From NCBI GenBank assembly GCA_025345505.1, contig JANVCC010000073.1:1609075-1673074 (forward strand): DNA of 64,000 nt, given 5' to 3'. Each line of letters opens with the position of its first letter. Within the stretch, counting starts at the first letter, position 1. Below the pieces are notes generated by a model that worked only from the letters and a program-made list of their open reading frames with translations, ran no database searches and was not told the origin of the DNA. A program made the position numbers and the translations under genes. Source of the stretch: Todiramphus chloris collaris (lineage: Eukaryota; Chordata; Aves; Coraciiformes; Alcedinidae). Of the stretch, positions 45,735 through 57,521 are shown piece after piece.

Positions 45735-47589
45735 ACATCAAGTTGTGCTGAGCATATAATATTTATGTCACCAGGAGGGCAGAAGGTTTCCAGGGTACCC
45801 TCGGCGGTGGGTGATCTGTGTCTTTCAGAATTTTGTCTTCCAAATTGCCAGGGCAATTTAGGATGGGTGAAGGAGGGTGAACATCTGCCCTGTGCTGTAT
45901 ATGTTCAGAGATGAAACTCGTTCTCCTCCGAAGATGTTTGCGTAGTGTACGCAGCAAGGGTCGCTTGGCCATCAGCAAAGAAGAAGCTGCTTTCAGCCTG
46001 CCTTGCAAAACGGGTTCTAGGGCATCAACAGCAACCTGCAGGTTTCAAAACTACACAGGAAATTTCCAGGAGGCAGCATTTGGCTTTCAGAGAGGACACT
46101 GAAGCTTAGCCCTGTGGAACTTCACATGCTTAGCTTGAGGTTTCCTCCGATCAGCCTTGCTCCACCTTTCCCTTTTTTTTTTCATCTAACCAGCCTGATG
46201 TCACTGGAATGGGAGTTACGAGTGGAAGTAATTAAAAGATGTTTGGGATATCTAAACAACAATTAGGAACAAAATAGATCTGTCCCTAGAGTTTGCCTTC
46301 AGAAGGCAGCTCAGATGACACGAAGGCTTCTGAGCGCTGATGGGAACATTCCTGCTCCTTCGGTCCTCACCTTTCGGGCAGAACATCTAACCAAACTCAG
46401 TCACAACAACCCAAAAAACCTGGCTACCTAAATAACCTGATGTACATGGTGTGTAACAGGGAATTGATCTCCTCACCAAGCCAGGAACTTCTTGGGGTTT
46501 TCTTTTGAAGGCCACAGAGAAAATAGTAGAAGCTGCCAAAATCAACCAGCCAAGGTTATTATCTGGAAATGGCATTTAATACAAGCACATGCTCAAAGCT
46601 TGCCCCAGGGAGCAGAACTTCAGAAGCAGAGAGCGTGCAATCATCAGAAGCAAGGCAAGATTAGAACAAACCGCGTGAAGCAAGTGTTTCTGTGTGAGAG
46701 GTGTCACCTTAGAGCCTCATCCATGAGCCATCTCCTCAAGTGGGGAAAGAGGAAAGTTCAGAGAAGGTAGGGACCCTGATCTCATGAGGCTGTGATGAGC
46801 AGAACCATTGGCTGCCCGTTTTGTGCACCACCATCACTGGCATTGCGATGCACAGACCCCAGTGACCGCCCCAGCTCTGTGCTTTCCACGGCTTTGGCAA
46901 TGTGAGCAGTGAATTCACACAGTACAGGCAGCTGAGCCAGTGCCAGTGTTGCTGTATCAGCCTGTTACTAACAGTGTAAGACAGCTATGCGCTCGGATGG
47001 ACAGTGAGTAAGCCTGTGGTCTGCTTCTGAGGCAGCCGAATATCCTCATCTCCAAGTCCTTGGATTAGTCTGTCTTTACAGCACATAGTTTTTGTCCTCA
47101 CTACATCCTACATAGCCTCTCTTGCTCCCCCTCCCTTTCCTGGATGTCTCCTAAACTCCCCTCAGGGCTCAGGATTCCTTGAATTTTTACATTAGCAAAA
47201 GCCCAGAGGAATTTCTCAGCCTTCCCATAAACAGGAGCCTGCACAGTCTCTCTTCCCTCTACCAAAATGACTTTTGCTTTTAAAATTGTGCCTGGTGCAG
47301 AGATTTTGGTGACCCAAAGGGGGACCGCCCGAGAGCCTCAGCTCAGTCTCTTGCTTGCTACAAGCAGATGCACCAAGTCTGTCTGCTGTGAGGGGATTTT
47401 ATCAGCAGCAATTTTTGCCAGGCTTGCCCCCCCAGTAGCCAGAAATGCAGGGGCTGCAGCTCCTGGGGAAGGTGGTGGTGGAACCAGCACGCCGAGCTTT
47501 TCTTGTAGCTCTGAGCAGCAAAGCTCTTAGCACCGAGGGGTCCTGGACGTTATGAGCAAGAAGGGAAGACCCTCATCTAACCCTGTGCA

Positions 47590-47645
47590 TGATGGAAGGC
47601 TGAACAAGCCACTTTTCCTCTGTGCCCTCGCAGGGAATGGCAAAA
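47590..47645 (+). mobile_element. Possible MIR-like fragment
   Basis: 'ctgaacaagccacttttcc' and 'tctgtgccctcgcag' resemble the MIR 'gggcaagtcacttaacc' and 'ctctgtgcctcag' core. Only about 55 bp, so weak. Confidence 0.3.
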
Positions 47646-47910
47646 GCACATGGTCCCCAAGATTTCAAAATTCAGCCAAAAACTACACTCAGGCACCGAA
47701 TGTAAAGGAAATATAGGGACTGGCCTTCTATTTTCAGATCACTCGCCTTTGTCTTCTGCATTTCCACATAGGTTTCCTTAGATCTTCCTGTGTTTTTCTG
47801 AACTATGGGAACGTGATTGCCAAGGAAGCAGAGAGGGGAGTTTGCAGCCCTGCTGGGATTGTTCTTGATTTGAGGGTCAAGGAAGCTTGACCCAGTCATT
47901 ACCTGTTCCA

Positions 47911-47938
47911 TTTTTTTTTTTACTTTTTTTTTTTTTTT
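47911..47938. repeat. Poly(T) tracts
   Basis: Two T runs (11 and about 15) separated by 'ac'. Low-complexity. Produces a lysine-rich stretch in the antisense frame over 47672-48190. Confidence 0.88.
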
Positions 47939-48837
47939 CCTCACAAAAATCACCATGACTCTAAACCCCCTCAGCCAAAAAGTTTGCTTCCTTAGAGCCC
48001 GCGGCTCGCAAGTCCCGCACCTTGACTTTTTTCCTCGCAGATGCTCCGAGGTCAGCTCGCAGGAAAAGCTCCAACGGCCCCGGGGCTGCTTTGCCTGGTC
48101 CTCTGTAGCCATCAGTAAAAGGGGGCTGCTCACAGGGGTGCTCCACACGATCACACAGCTCTTCTGGAAGGTGTTCACCCTGTTTGCCATTGCCTCCTGG
48201 CTCGTTAACTGAAATCAGTGCTAGAATACAATCATGGAGGACGTGAAGCCTACAGCAGGCGATGGGAGCGTGGGGCCACCCAGCACCCCTCTTCTCATCC
48301 TCGATTCCCTCACAGCTCCTAAGAAGGGCTCGCTTTGGCCCTGCATGGCCATAGGGATCATCCCGGAGAGCCTGGACTTCCGCAGCTTTTGGGGTGGGTT
48401 GCGCAGGGGTCAGCGCTGCAGACCCCGGCCGCGCGGATGCCCTAGTGCAGGGTGTCCTTCGGGAGTCAGAAAGTGTGTTTTCCCCCCTCTGCTTCTTCAC
48501 TTGTTCTTCCAGAACGGCTCCCCGAGGGGCCGTGACGTGCCCACACCGCAGCATCTGGACGCCCTTCTTGGGGGCAATGCTGATTACAATGGGCCTGCAG
48601 GCAGGAAATGGCTGCCGGGAGAGATTGCCCAGAACCCTCGGCAGGAAGAGCGTGTTTGAAAGGAGGGAAGTCAAGCGCTGGGGATTATCACTCCCGAGCC
48701 TCAAGGTTTCTGCCTTGCCTTGCAGAAAAAAGAAATCCCACGGGTGCCCGTGGTGTCCAGCGCTGGGTCGCTGGGTACAGCCCCCACCTCCACGTAGGGA
48801 AGGGTTCCCACTCCACTGCCCCTTCACTCCCCCGTTC

Positions 48838-49066
48838 ACAGAACCACAGAATGGCAGGGGTGGGAAGGGACCTCTGGAGAGCATCGAGTCCAAGCCCCCT
48901 GCCAGAGCAGGGGCACCCAGGGCAGCCCACACAGGAACAGAGCCAGGGGGGGTTTGGAAGTCTCTAGAGATGGAGACTCCACAGCCTCTCTGGGCAGCCT
49001 GGGCCAGGCTCCATCACCCTCCCAGTGAAGAAGTTCCTCCTCACGTTGAGGTGGAACCTTCCATAA
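48838..49066 (-). mobile_element. CR1 LINE, 3' portion
   Basis: Antisense CR1 of 229 bp: 'accacagaatggcagggg', 'tgggaagggacctctggag', 'gcccacacaggaacagagcc', 'actccacagcctctctggg' and 'cctcctcacgttgaggtgg'. The first 120 bp is nearly identical to 35393. It supplies the N-terminal part of the 323-codon minus frame at 47961-48932. Confidence 0.94.
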
Positions 49067-50147
49067 ACCATACCACCCTTGCTAATTTACAACGGAAAGG
49101 ACTTGATGAGCATCCTCTACTCCAAAGCCCAGGTACTACTTTGCTACTCAACCCCCGAGGGACATTAAAAGACATAATAATGCAGTGCTCAGGTCCGGGG
49201 AGGAAAGCTTTCCCCGGATCTCTCTCGGGCTGCCTGTGAGGTGAGGATGTTGTGTCAGCTCTTGCTGCATGACACAGCAAATTTAGCCAGTCCAAAGGGG
49301 TTCGTACTGTTACAATTAAAGGATGATTCAAGTGAGGATAAACAATGATGTCACCCCGAGAACCCTTTCAACACAATTTAAGCTATTACATGGTGTGAAG
49401 CAGAGAGAATGGACCAACCTTTTGGCCTGCCACATTCTCCTCTCTCCAAAGGGATGATGTCTGGATTACTCTCATTTCACGTCCCTGCGCCTGGGACACG
49501 CTTTGCTCTCAGTTACACAGGTTTAGAGCTGTATCTTGGCTGAAGACAAAGGCCTGTCTTTGAATTTGCCTTGGTGTGACCGAGAACATTTATTTGATTA
49601 CAGTTGTTTATACATTTAGTGGTAGAATCTGAGTGAGAAGAGGACTGACTGGAAGCTGCTCTCGCTGCATGCTTCATAAAGGCAGAGATTTTACTGATCT
49701 TGCTGGACAAACCTGGCTTGTTTTGGAAGTGAGAAAGTTAAATAATCTGCTTACTTGCATGTGCTGAGGGAAAATCAGTGTGTGGCCCCTGCACTGACGG
49801 CCAGTGGTGTGAGGCAGCCCAACCACCCCTGCTTTTCTTCTTGAAGGCTCTGGCGTACGCTCTCCCTCCACATTTATCTTGGCTTTAAAGATCCCATTCT
49901 GCTTCTGCTTAGAACAACTTCCCCTCGGCCTTGGCAAATTTTCTACTGAGTAAGGACGGAGCAACAGCAAAGGCAAGAGAACAGGGTTTGGTCCAGTAAG
50001 AATTACCAGGGAGAGTAATTAATCCCCAGAATCCTCTGTCAGCGTGAACCGAGCGGAGCCTGCGATGGGGAGGGACTCCCTGGGGCAGAGCCTCCTCCGG
50101 CTGCCACCTCACTGCAGTTGGCCCATCTCACTTGGTGTTCCTCACAG

Positions 50148-50208
50148 CTCATCAGCCCACTCAGCGATGACTTTTCCAAACATAATGATACCGTGGCTCT
50201 CTGGGAAA
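50148..50208 (+). other. Candidate exon (61 bp)
   Basis: Acceptor 'ttggtgttcctcacag' ends at 50147 and 'CTGGGAAA' followed by 'gtaagac' forms the donor at 50209. One frame reads 'LISPLSDDFSKHNDTVALWE' without a stop. Short and unrecognised, so the chance of a false exon is high. Confidence 0.22.
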
Positions 50209-50676
50209 GTAAGACCCAGTTGTTACCGTGAAGCCGCTAATGATCCTGTTAACAGTTTTATTGCTTAATCCACTGATACATCAGGTTCTGACTTATCTCC
50301 AGAAGGGAGATGAACCAAGCTTTCAGGGTGATGTATTTATAGGCTGGAATTGCTGCTGGGTTTCTAGGCTGCGCTCGTATTTGGACTGTTTTCTCTTGGC
50401 TTTCCCACCAAGTCAAATAAACACGGGGAGCTTCGTTCTCCGGGTCAATTTGGGCAATATCACCCTGCCCTAATGAAAGACAAGTGCAGGTCAAAACAAA
50501 AGACCCATTGTGGTATGACTCTTGGGATGGAGGACCTGTCTGGGCATGGTCAGTCTGGGAAGACAGCAGCCTGTTGAGCAGGGTATGTCAAAGGTTCCCC
50601 CCGGTCATATCTGTATCTGCAGTTCCCATCAGGAAAGCTTATCATTACATTTGAAGGAGGATGTATACAAGGCTGA

Positions 50677-50742
50677 TTTTTATTATTATTATTATTAATA
50701 ATAATAATTTTATTATTATTCTCATTATTGTTATTATTATTG
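50677..50742. repeat. (ATT)n/(AAT)n low-complexity repeat with a 24-bp perfect palindrome
   Basis: An ATT run switches to AAT at 50696/50697 and back again. Positions 50685-50708 form a perfect palindrome with 12-bp arms and no spacer. Replication slippage with template switching could produce this inversion. Confidence 0.92.
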
Positions 50743-53087
50743 TGACATGGGATTATTCTGATCTATAGACTTTTCAACCAGCAAGGCTGGTAGAGTCAGT
50801 TGATTGTATGCCATGGGTTTGTTAAACTAGAGAGAGGAACTAGGAAGACCCCCTAAAAGACATGTGATGTTTCACAATATACGTCTTGACTGCGATCGTT
50901 ATACTAAGACCAAAATATTTGCTATAAATTAGCCATGCTCTTTGCCTTTGTTTTTTTATTGCTGCCTACTTTGCATTTGAAATGTCATGTTCAAACCCAC
51001 ATGGTGCCATGCCATTATTAATTTAAGGTAATAAATCACGAAGTAGTGCCACCTTCCGCTTACAGAAGTCGATCTCTCTTGAATTTTGTGCATAACTGAA
51101 GTTGTTATTATTTTTTTTTTCCTAATGGACTACCCAGCACGTCAGAGCTGGCGTATGATATCATCCAGGGCAGGCAGCCACAAACAGGCACCACGAGGTC
51201 CCGCCAGTCTACAGGAGCAGACTAATGCTCCCCGGAGAAAGGTTCTCCTTTTCCCACCCCACGAATACGTGCACAATTTGTTTTAACATTCTTCATGACG
51301 GTACCTGCAGCTTTCTGCAGAGATTCTGGCAGTAGGGCAAAAGAAGAGGGAAGGAGATGGGTTGGTCTGGGTATAAATCTCAGTTTTCATTTGCCAAACC
51401 TGTCCCGCACTTTTGAGAACACTGAGGCAAGTAAAGCTGAAAATTCTGTGCTCAGAGTGGGATTAGTGGAAGAGCTAAAACCGAACCAGTTTTGCTTGAG
51501 GCTGCTTGCTCTTCCACTGTACGATACCCCAGGATGTCCCTCGGTCTGACCACCACTTGGGTCCCAACATCTTCCTGATACAACTGAAGTTTTGATAGAG
51601 AAGTCTTGTTTTCGAGAGAGTTGATATTAAAAAGAGAAAGGTGTTTTCCAGAAACAGGCAGCTATTGCTTGGGGAAATGGGAAGAATCATTGTAAGATAA
51701 ATGAGTGGGCAGAATCTGTTTGGCCAGAAAGATGAGACACGAAGCTGATGGCAGGTATCTCCTATCAGCAAAAATCACACCGAGTTGGTGCCCTGGGCAG
51801 CTCACACTGCCTGTGCAATGTCCTTTAGGGGCTGGTTTGCTGCCTTAAAAAAAAAAAGAACATTTGAAAAGCCAAAGATTTTCTCCTTGGGCAGAATGGG
51901 GACAGAGGAATCTGCATTCAAACAGCAGTGGTGCTGCCACTGCCCCTTCTCCTGAGCTGCTTCGTTCCTGGGTCACACTCAGCGTGACCACACTTTGTGG
52001 AAATCACCTTCTTGATGAACTATCCCTTTTCCAGAACGAAAGGCCCAAGGGTAATCTTGAATCCAGACAATCTGTATGAGGGAACTACTGAAAGCTTTGC
52101 TCTGTGACCCTGGCTCTGGAGTGTCTGACAGAGAAGGTAAATTCTTTGTGCATCCTTGGAGCAGCAATGAGAGTTAATACAGACATCGTTAAAGCCCTCC
52201 CCATTATGCTTCAGGACAAACACTTCACCTTGATGAAGCAGGCAGCTAATGCTCTGCAGAGCCACTGGTTTAGGCTGCTGATTCTTTCACTCCCAGACCG
52301 ACCAGTGTATCTGGTTTGTTCTGCTGTCATCATACTCAGTTCCCTTAAATTTAAATCTAGGCTGACCAGGCTTAATAAAAAAGAGGCAGTAAAAGGGGTT
52401 AAAGAGCATCATTAGGAGAGCCCAGAACAGCTTCATTCCTGTAGTCATCTTTCCTGCTTTAAAATCTTTCTGCTTATCTCAGTTCTGGCCTTGACATCTG
52501 TTGGTAGTGAAAGCAAAGTAGGGACAGTCGGGTGTGGTGGGATGCAAGGAGGGTATCTCACCCGCTGATCTCCTCCCAGCCTATACCATAAAGGAACTGG
52601 GAGGAGTTCTCAGCGTACCTAGGGCAAAGGTCTCTCTTGTGCTTTCATTTAATGGTCCAAGTGATGTCCTTTAGTGTGCATTGTCCTGCCAGCCTTTGAG
52701 AGGCTGCCTTTTTGTTTTGATTCCATATTGTTCTAAGTTAAATAGTAGGAAAAGAGAAATCTCTGCCACCATAACATTCTCTTATAGGTCTATTCATTAT
52801 AGATCCCAAGAGGAAGCTGAGAGCTCCCCTGGACAATGGGCTGGTATACAAACGAGCATACATTAACTTTCTGTGGCTGTATAGTTCATTTGGGCTGCAT
52901 TTCCTTTACATTCTTAGGAACATGAATTCAGGCTACCAGCAGGCCCGGCAGTGAGGCACAGGGGCTTGCAAGGCTTCTGGCATCCTTGAATTTCTTTTAC
53001 CAGGGTATTTCCCTCAGTCTCTTGGCCCACATGTACATGGCAGGTTGTGGGTTTCCTTGCAGGGCTAAAGAAGTGCAAACACACACA

Positions 53088-53319
53088 CAGAGAATCACAG
53101 GATGTCAGGGGTTGGAAGGGACCTCGAGAGATCATAGAGTCCAACCCCCCTGCCAGAGCAGGAGCACCTAGAGCAGGTCAGACAGGAACACAGGTCTCCA
53201 GAGAAGGAGACCCCACAGCATCCCTGGGCAGCCTGGGCCAGGCTCTGGCATCCTCATCATGAAGAAGTTTTCTCTCACGTTTATGTGGAACCTCCCATGT
53301 TCCAGCTTGCACCCGTTGC
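53088..53319 (-). mobile_element. CR1 LINE, 3' part of the host copy
   Basis: Antisense CR1: 'gagaatcacaggatgtcagg', 'ggttggaagggacctcg', 'ctgccagagcaggagcacc' and 'catgttccagcttgcacccg', breaking off at 'ttgc' where another CR1 tail is inserted. The body resumes at 53372. Confidence 0.93.
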
Positions 53320-53371
53320 AGAATCACAGAATCATTATGGTTGGAAAGGACCTCCAGAGTCAAGTCCAACC
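53320..53371 (-). mobile_element. CR1 LINE tail nested inside another CR1
   Basis: A 52-bp CR1 3' terminus ('agaatcacagaatcatta', 'tggttggaaaggacctcc', 'agagtcaagtccaacc') interrupts the host CR1 in the same orientation. It is younger than its host. No target-site duplication is evident, as is usual for CR1, and the host appears to have lost about 8 bp ('cccttgtc'-like) at the junction. Confidence 0.85.
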
Positions 53372-53508
53372 TGTCATTGGACATCACTGAGCAGAGCCTG
53401 GCTCCAGCCTCCTGACATTCTCCCTTTATAACCACTCATGAGGCCACCCCTCAGTCTCTTCCAAGCTGAAGAGCCCCAGCTCCCTCAGCCTCTCCTCACA
53501 CACACACG
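53372..53508 (-). mobile_element. CR1 LINE, 5' part of the host copy
   Basis: Continuation of the copy broken at 53319: 'tgtcattggacatcactgag', 'cagagcctggctccagcctc', 'ctgacattctccctttataa', 'ctcagtctcttccaagc' and 'ccctcagcctctcctc'. 5'-truncated at about 53508, ending in a short CA-rich stretch. Confidence 0.85.
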
Positions 53509-54174
53509 GGTACAAACGGACGCGGTGTCACTCCGACTGCAACTGTGCTCCAAAAAGCCCCACGCTTCCCACTCTGACTGCGTCTCCTGGCGCGGAGAAA
53601 TTTGCAAAGCTAATTTTACTGCTCCCGTCTAATGGATTCCCCTGCTGAGCGTCGGTTACAGTTAAAGGATTCCAGATCCAGAGTTTGTTCTCATCTCCCC
53701 AGCGCACGTCTATGCTGGAGGTACCTCTCGGAGAGCTGCTTAACCAGCCTGGAGAGCGGCTGAGTGTTTGTGCTGACGCTCAGGAGGAGTTTTCCCTCCT
53801 CCCTGGAGGAAGGTGTCCCTCACACCCTCCTAGCCCAGTTGTTTTCCTGCTGCTTTCACCCCAGCAGCAAGAACCTGATTACAGGTATCAGCCCACGCAA
53901 GGGGATGTTGGATTTATCAGAGCTGAGAAGCAAAAGGAGAAATCCCCCCTCGCTAGGAGCTCCCTGGCTTTCGGGGAGGTGGAAAGCGCTGCAGTTGAGC
54001 AGCAAGGGTTCAAGACCTTGCCCCTGTGCCACCCCCAGAGGAGAGGGCACTGCCATCCCCAGCAGACATTCGCTGCTGCCAGTCCCTGCCAGCTCCTGTA
54101 GAGACCAAAGAGATGCTTCCCCTGGAAGATCCTGCAGCTCAGCACAGAACTTGGGGCCAATTTGCTTGAGCTCT

Positions 54175-54365
54175 AATTCCTGCTGTGCTGCAGGCTTCCT
54201 GCATGACCTTAAGTAAGATACTTATCTGTCTTCAGTTTCCAGCAGGATATCATAGCAATTACCAACCTCACAAACACATTGCAAGGTTAAATCCCTTTGT
54301 AAGCCATCTCCCAACTAATCTTACAAATGCAGACTGTTGTGATTATTACTGTTATTATTGCTGCC
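54175..54365 (+). mobile_element. MIR-like ancient SINE
   Basis: 'gcatgaccttaagtaagata', 'cttatctgtcttcagtttcc', 'gcaattaccaacctcacaa' and 'ttgcaaggttaaatccc' follow the MIR order (ctgtgaccttgggcaag; cttaacctct..tcagtttcc; acctacctcac; gaggattaaatg). It ends in a 'tgttattattgc' stretch. Diverged. The best MIR candidate in the window. Confidence 0.62.
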
Positions 54366-54570
54366 ATTTTGGCACTGTCCTTTCTCAGCCATGGACGTTT
54401 TGCTATGACATCTGCGCCTAGCCAAACCTACAGCTAAGGCTAGAGTTTCCACAAAAGATTTTCTCTTTTTTGGGCACAGTATATTGGATTTTCTCCCTTA
54501 GAGGGTGGGCTCAACCATGTAGAAAACAAAAGATGAATGGGACAGACGCATACAAATGACACAACTCATT

Positions 54571-54616
54571 TCATGACCTCCAAAGGTTCCTTCCAACCCA
54601 AAGCATCCTGGATCTT
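54571..54616 (+). mobile_element. CR1 LINE, very short 3' tail
   Basis: 'catgacctccaaaggttcc', 'ttccaacccaaagcatcc', 'tggatcttc': sense CR1 terminus, diverged and about 45 bp. Confidence 0.6.
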
Positions 54617-56371
54617 CTCTTCCCACACCAAACCTCTAATGCTTATTTTGGTATTTGTTCAGTTTGTCTTCAGAAAGGGTGAGAAGAAGGTCAAACTCAG
54701 ATGTTGTTCCTCTTTGGAAGGCGTTTTGCTTTTCCCAAGCAGCTGACCAGGCAGACCTCCAGCAGGTACAGAGACATCTCTGCTGGGGCATCTTGGTAGG
54801 ACAGAAGCCAACGGGACGAAAGGAGCTCGGGGGCGGGGGTCAGTGTTGGACCTGGGCACTGGGCAGGTTCTTTTTCACACGTAGTTAAGCCATCTTAAAA
54901 AGATCAAATTATTGAAGAGGTAGAAAGTTGATCTTTACCTCCTGGCTGAGCTAGAATTACCATGGCTTAACCTCTTACCCGGCAGTTTCTCACACTTAGA
55001 AGGGAACAGTGTAAATGAGTCTTCACTGGAATACTCTATCCTGTCCTTTTAATTAAGATGAAAATATAGAGGTAAAACAAAATGCCTGGGCATTATCAGT
55101 TTTCACAGCTATTATTCTATTTGTCAGCTGGGGCAATCCATTTGCTGCATGAACTGCAGCGCTAAGGGGACGGTATCTTTGTGCTCAAGAGCAACATATT
55201 CCCAAGCATGTTGTCTTTGGCATGGCCAATATTTTATCTGCCAGAGCCAACGTTAATGAAAAATTCCTGAAAAATTCCACATTTCAACAGAGCAACACTC
55301 TGATGGGAATAACAATCACTTCTGACCTCGTTCAAAAGCAGATATTGGGCAGGATAAAAAATAGGGAGGTATTCCCAACCCCCTCTAACCAGGAATGTGG
55401 GTCCTTTGTGCTAAGTCTGTGATGCTCGCCTGCTTTCTAAGTGGTATCTGCACTGTCAGGTTGTGTACCCCCCATAGTACCTGCAGCCAAAATCAGCATT
55501 GCTCAGAACAGACATGCACAGAGTCAGAAACACTCGTCTGGTGAAAAGAAGATGAAAAGAGAGATGTGTCTTGGTACACAACAGCCTCCTCTCTTTGGAA
55601 CAGGGTGACACAGCAAGTTTATAATGACAATATATCTGTAGATTATATTGGGTTTCCTCTTTCTGAGACAATGCTGGTGAAGTTACAAGTCTTTTTTAAC
55701 ACAGGGAGGGGTAGGAATATTTGTGCTCCATCCCAGTCAACATTAGCCTAGAGGATCTGCGATATACGGGCTCGTCTCATTGCGCTGGATGGTCTGGGAA
55801 AAGCAGGTCAAGCAAATAAAGCTGTGAAATAAAAGCCCAGTCGTGAGCAAGGTGGCCTTAAATCTCTGTCACTGACTGCAAAGTGACCATGCAGGGAAAT
55901 GGTTGACTTTGATTTGTGTTAAGTGGATTCACATGGCGAGTCATTTCCCTGTGGAGCTCAGAGCATCACGTACTTTTGTTGTAAGCAGGACAGTACTAGA
56001 GGTTAACTGGCGTATGGGCAATGAAATCACTGGCTCGTAACAGGAGCCACCCTGACCTTCTCCAGTCCTTTCACTGAGCCATGCACAGCCAGACCACCCT
56101 TCCTGCTCTGAACAGGCTTCTTGCCAAGGCACTCGCTGTGACGTGGGCAGGAGGGGCAAGGCAGAGCTGTGGGAACTGCCAAAGAACCCAACGTAGGAAA
56201 AGGTGGCCATTCTCAGGAGACCTTGCAGCAAAGCCCAGAGAGGCGTGCTGGGTTTATTCACGTGGTGTAGGTCACTCAGCAAGTGGAGAACTAAGTCAGC
56301 TTGTCAACAAGCAAGGAGAAGCACCTATACAGCCTCTCCACACACCGTCCTACAACTGAAACCTTGCTGTT

Positions 56372-56650
56372 AGAGAATCACAGAACTATTATGGTTGGAA
56401 AGGACCTCTAGGATCATCAAATCCATCCTTCATCCCAGCATCTCCCTAACCACTAGACCATAGCCTCGAGTGCTACATCTGCTCTGTTTTTAAACCCCTC
56501 CAGGGATGGTGACTCCAGCACCTCCCTGGGCAGCCTGTTCCATTGCCCAGCCACTCTCCCAGTGAAGAATTTCTTCGTAATATCCAACCTAAACCTCCCC
56601 TGATGCAACTTGAGGCCATTTCCTCACATCAGTAATTTGGGAGGAGAGAC
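56372..56650 (-). mobile_element. CR1 LINE, 3' portion
   Basis: Antisense CR1: 'agagaatcacagaactatta', 'tggttggaaaggacctctag', 'ccctaaccactagaccatag', 'cccctccagggatggtgac', 'tgggcagcctgttccattg' and 'ccaacctaaacctcccctg'. 5'-truncated after 'ttgaggccatttcc'. Related to 16831 and 31088. Confidence 0.93.
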
Positions 56651-57411
56651 CAGAACACAGAGGGCAAAGTAAAATCAAGACTTACAACTAAGAGGCACCC
56701 AAAGTCACACGCACATCCTCACCTAACAAAAGGCAAGGCAAGCAGTGTTAATTCACTCCCCCGTGGCAGAGCCCTCGATAACGCTGACTATCACCAACTG
56801 CCTGTCATGCCCTCGAGACAGGAGAAAGCCTGGCAGCCTGCAGATAAGAGCAGGTGCTCATTGGATGCTGTGGTCCAGCACAGAGACACAATGCTGTGTG
56901 AACTCCCCGGTTCCAGCCCCGGAAAGGTCCTCTCTTGCCAAACTCTCCCCTTCTTTGGAGACTTTAAACGGGAGTCGCTGAGGCGGCAGAGAGAGCACGG
57001 CGCGTTCCTCCTCTGCGGGCACGACCTTTGATGTGCACGGGCTCTGAGCTGCCACCTTTATTCCAGTTTTAAAGGGGACGCCACGGGAGGGACAGGTTCT
57101 TGCCAATCACAGGCTTGCCTAAATATTTATCCCTGCTAAAAAACAGTTTAGTTTCTGGATTCAGCCCAGGGTTGGTTCTGATGAGAGACATCAAACACAA
57201 CATACGGGAATCCGGGACAGCACATCTGGCATCGCCTGGATGCTGTAGGGATAGAAATAATAGAGCCACTGAACTCCAGCTGCTGAGTTATTTGTAGCGT
57301 GACAAGGCTGGCGGCTTTCCAGTATCAGCACCCAGGAAGGAGAGGGTGTCGTGAATCCCTTGGGGCTGCTCTGGGGTCCCCCACTGGCGTGTGTCTTTCT
57401 TTTTGCATCAG

Positions 57412-57521
57412 AGGGCTCAAAAGCAAAGGGTCGTAAAGGTTTTTCTGAACGGGATTTGCGAGAGCGCCGAGAAGAGCGGCGGGCCAAGCCAGCAGCGCTG
57501 CCAATATTTAGAACACGATGA
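57412..57521 (+). other. Candidate terminal coding exon
   Basis: Acceptor 'gtctttctttttgcatcag' ends at 57411. One frame gives 35 codons, strongly charged ('GSKAKGRKGFSERDLRERRE', then 'RRAKPAALPIFRTR'), then TGA at 57519-57521. A second plus frame is also open for much longer, and the antisense frame is likewise arginine-rich, so base composition may explain it. The local CpG density is above background. No homologue recognised. Confidence 0.22.

Larger units (their letters stand above)
43420..48837. other. Mostly unexplained DNA
   Basis: Two short direct duplications occur at 44685-44715 ('cttgcatgaaaa' twice) and 44802-44823 ('attcatatact' twice). Also present are a GGTTT-rich stretch at 44935-44965, the palindrome at 45719 and the T tracts at 47911. 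No gene recognised. Confidence 0.5.
49067..53087. other. Non-coding DNA
   Basis: Holds the ATT repeat and the 61-bp candidate exon. A 103-codon plus frame at 52104-52415 has ordinary composition but no supporting signals. Confidence 0.5.

Noticed and set aside
47308-47340. 'tttggtgacccaaaggggg' resembling a retroviral primer-binding site
   Set aside because: Only about nine bases fit. No LTR end in 'ca' precedes it, and no LTR pair, gag-like frame or polypurine tract is visible. No endogenous retrovirus is supported.
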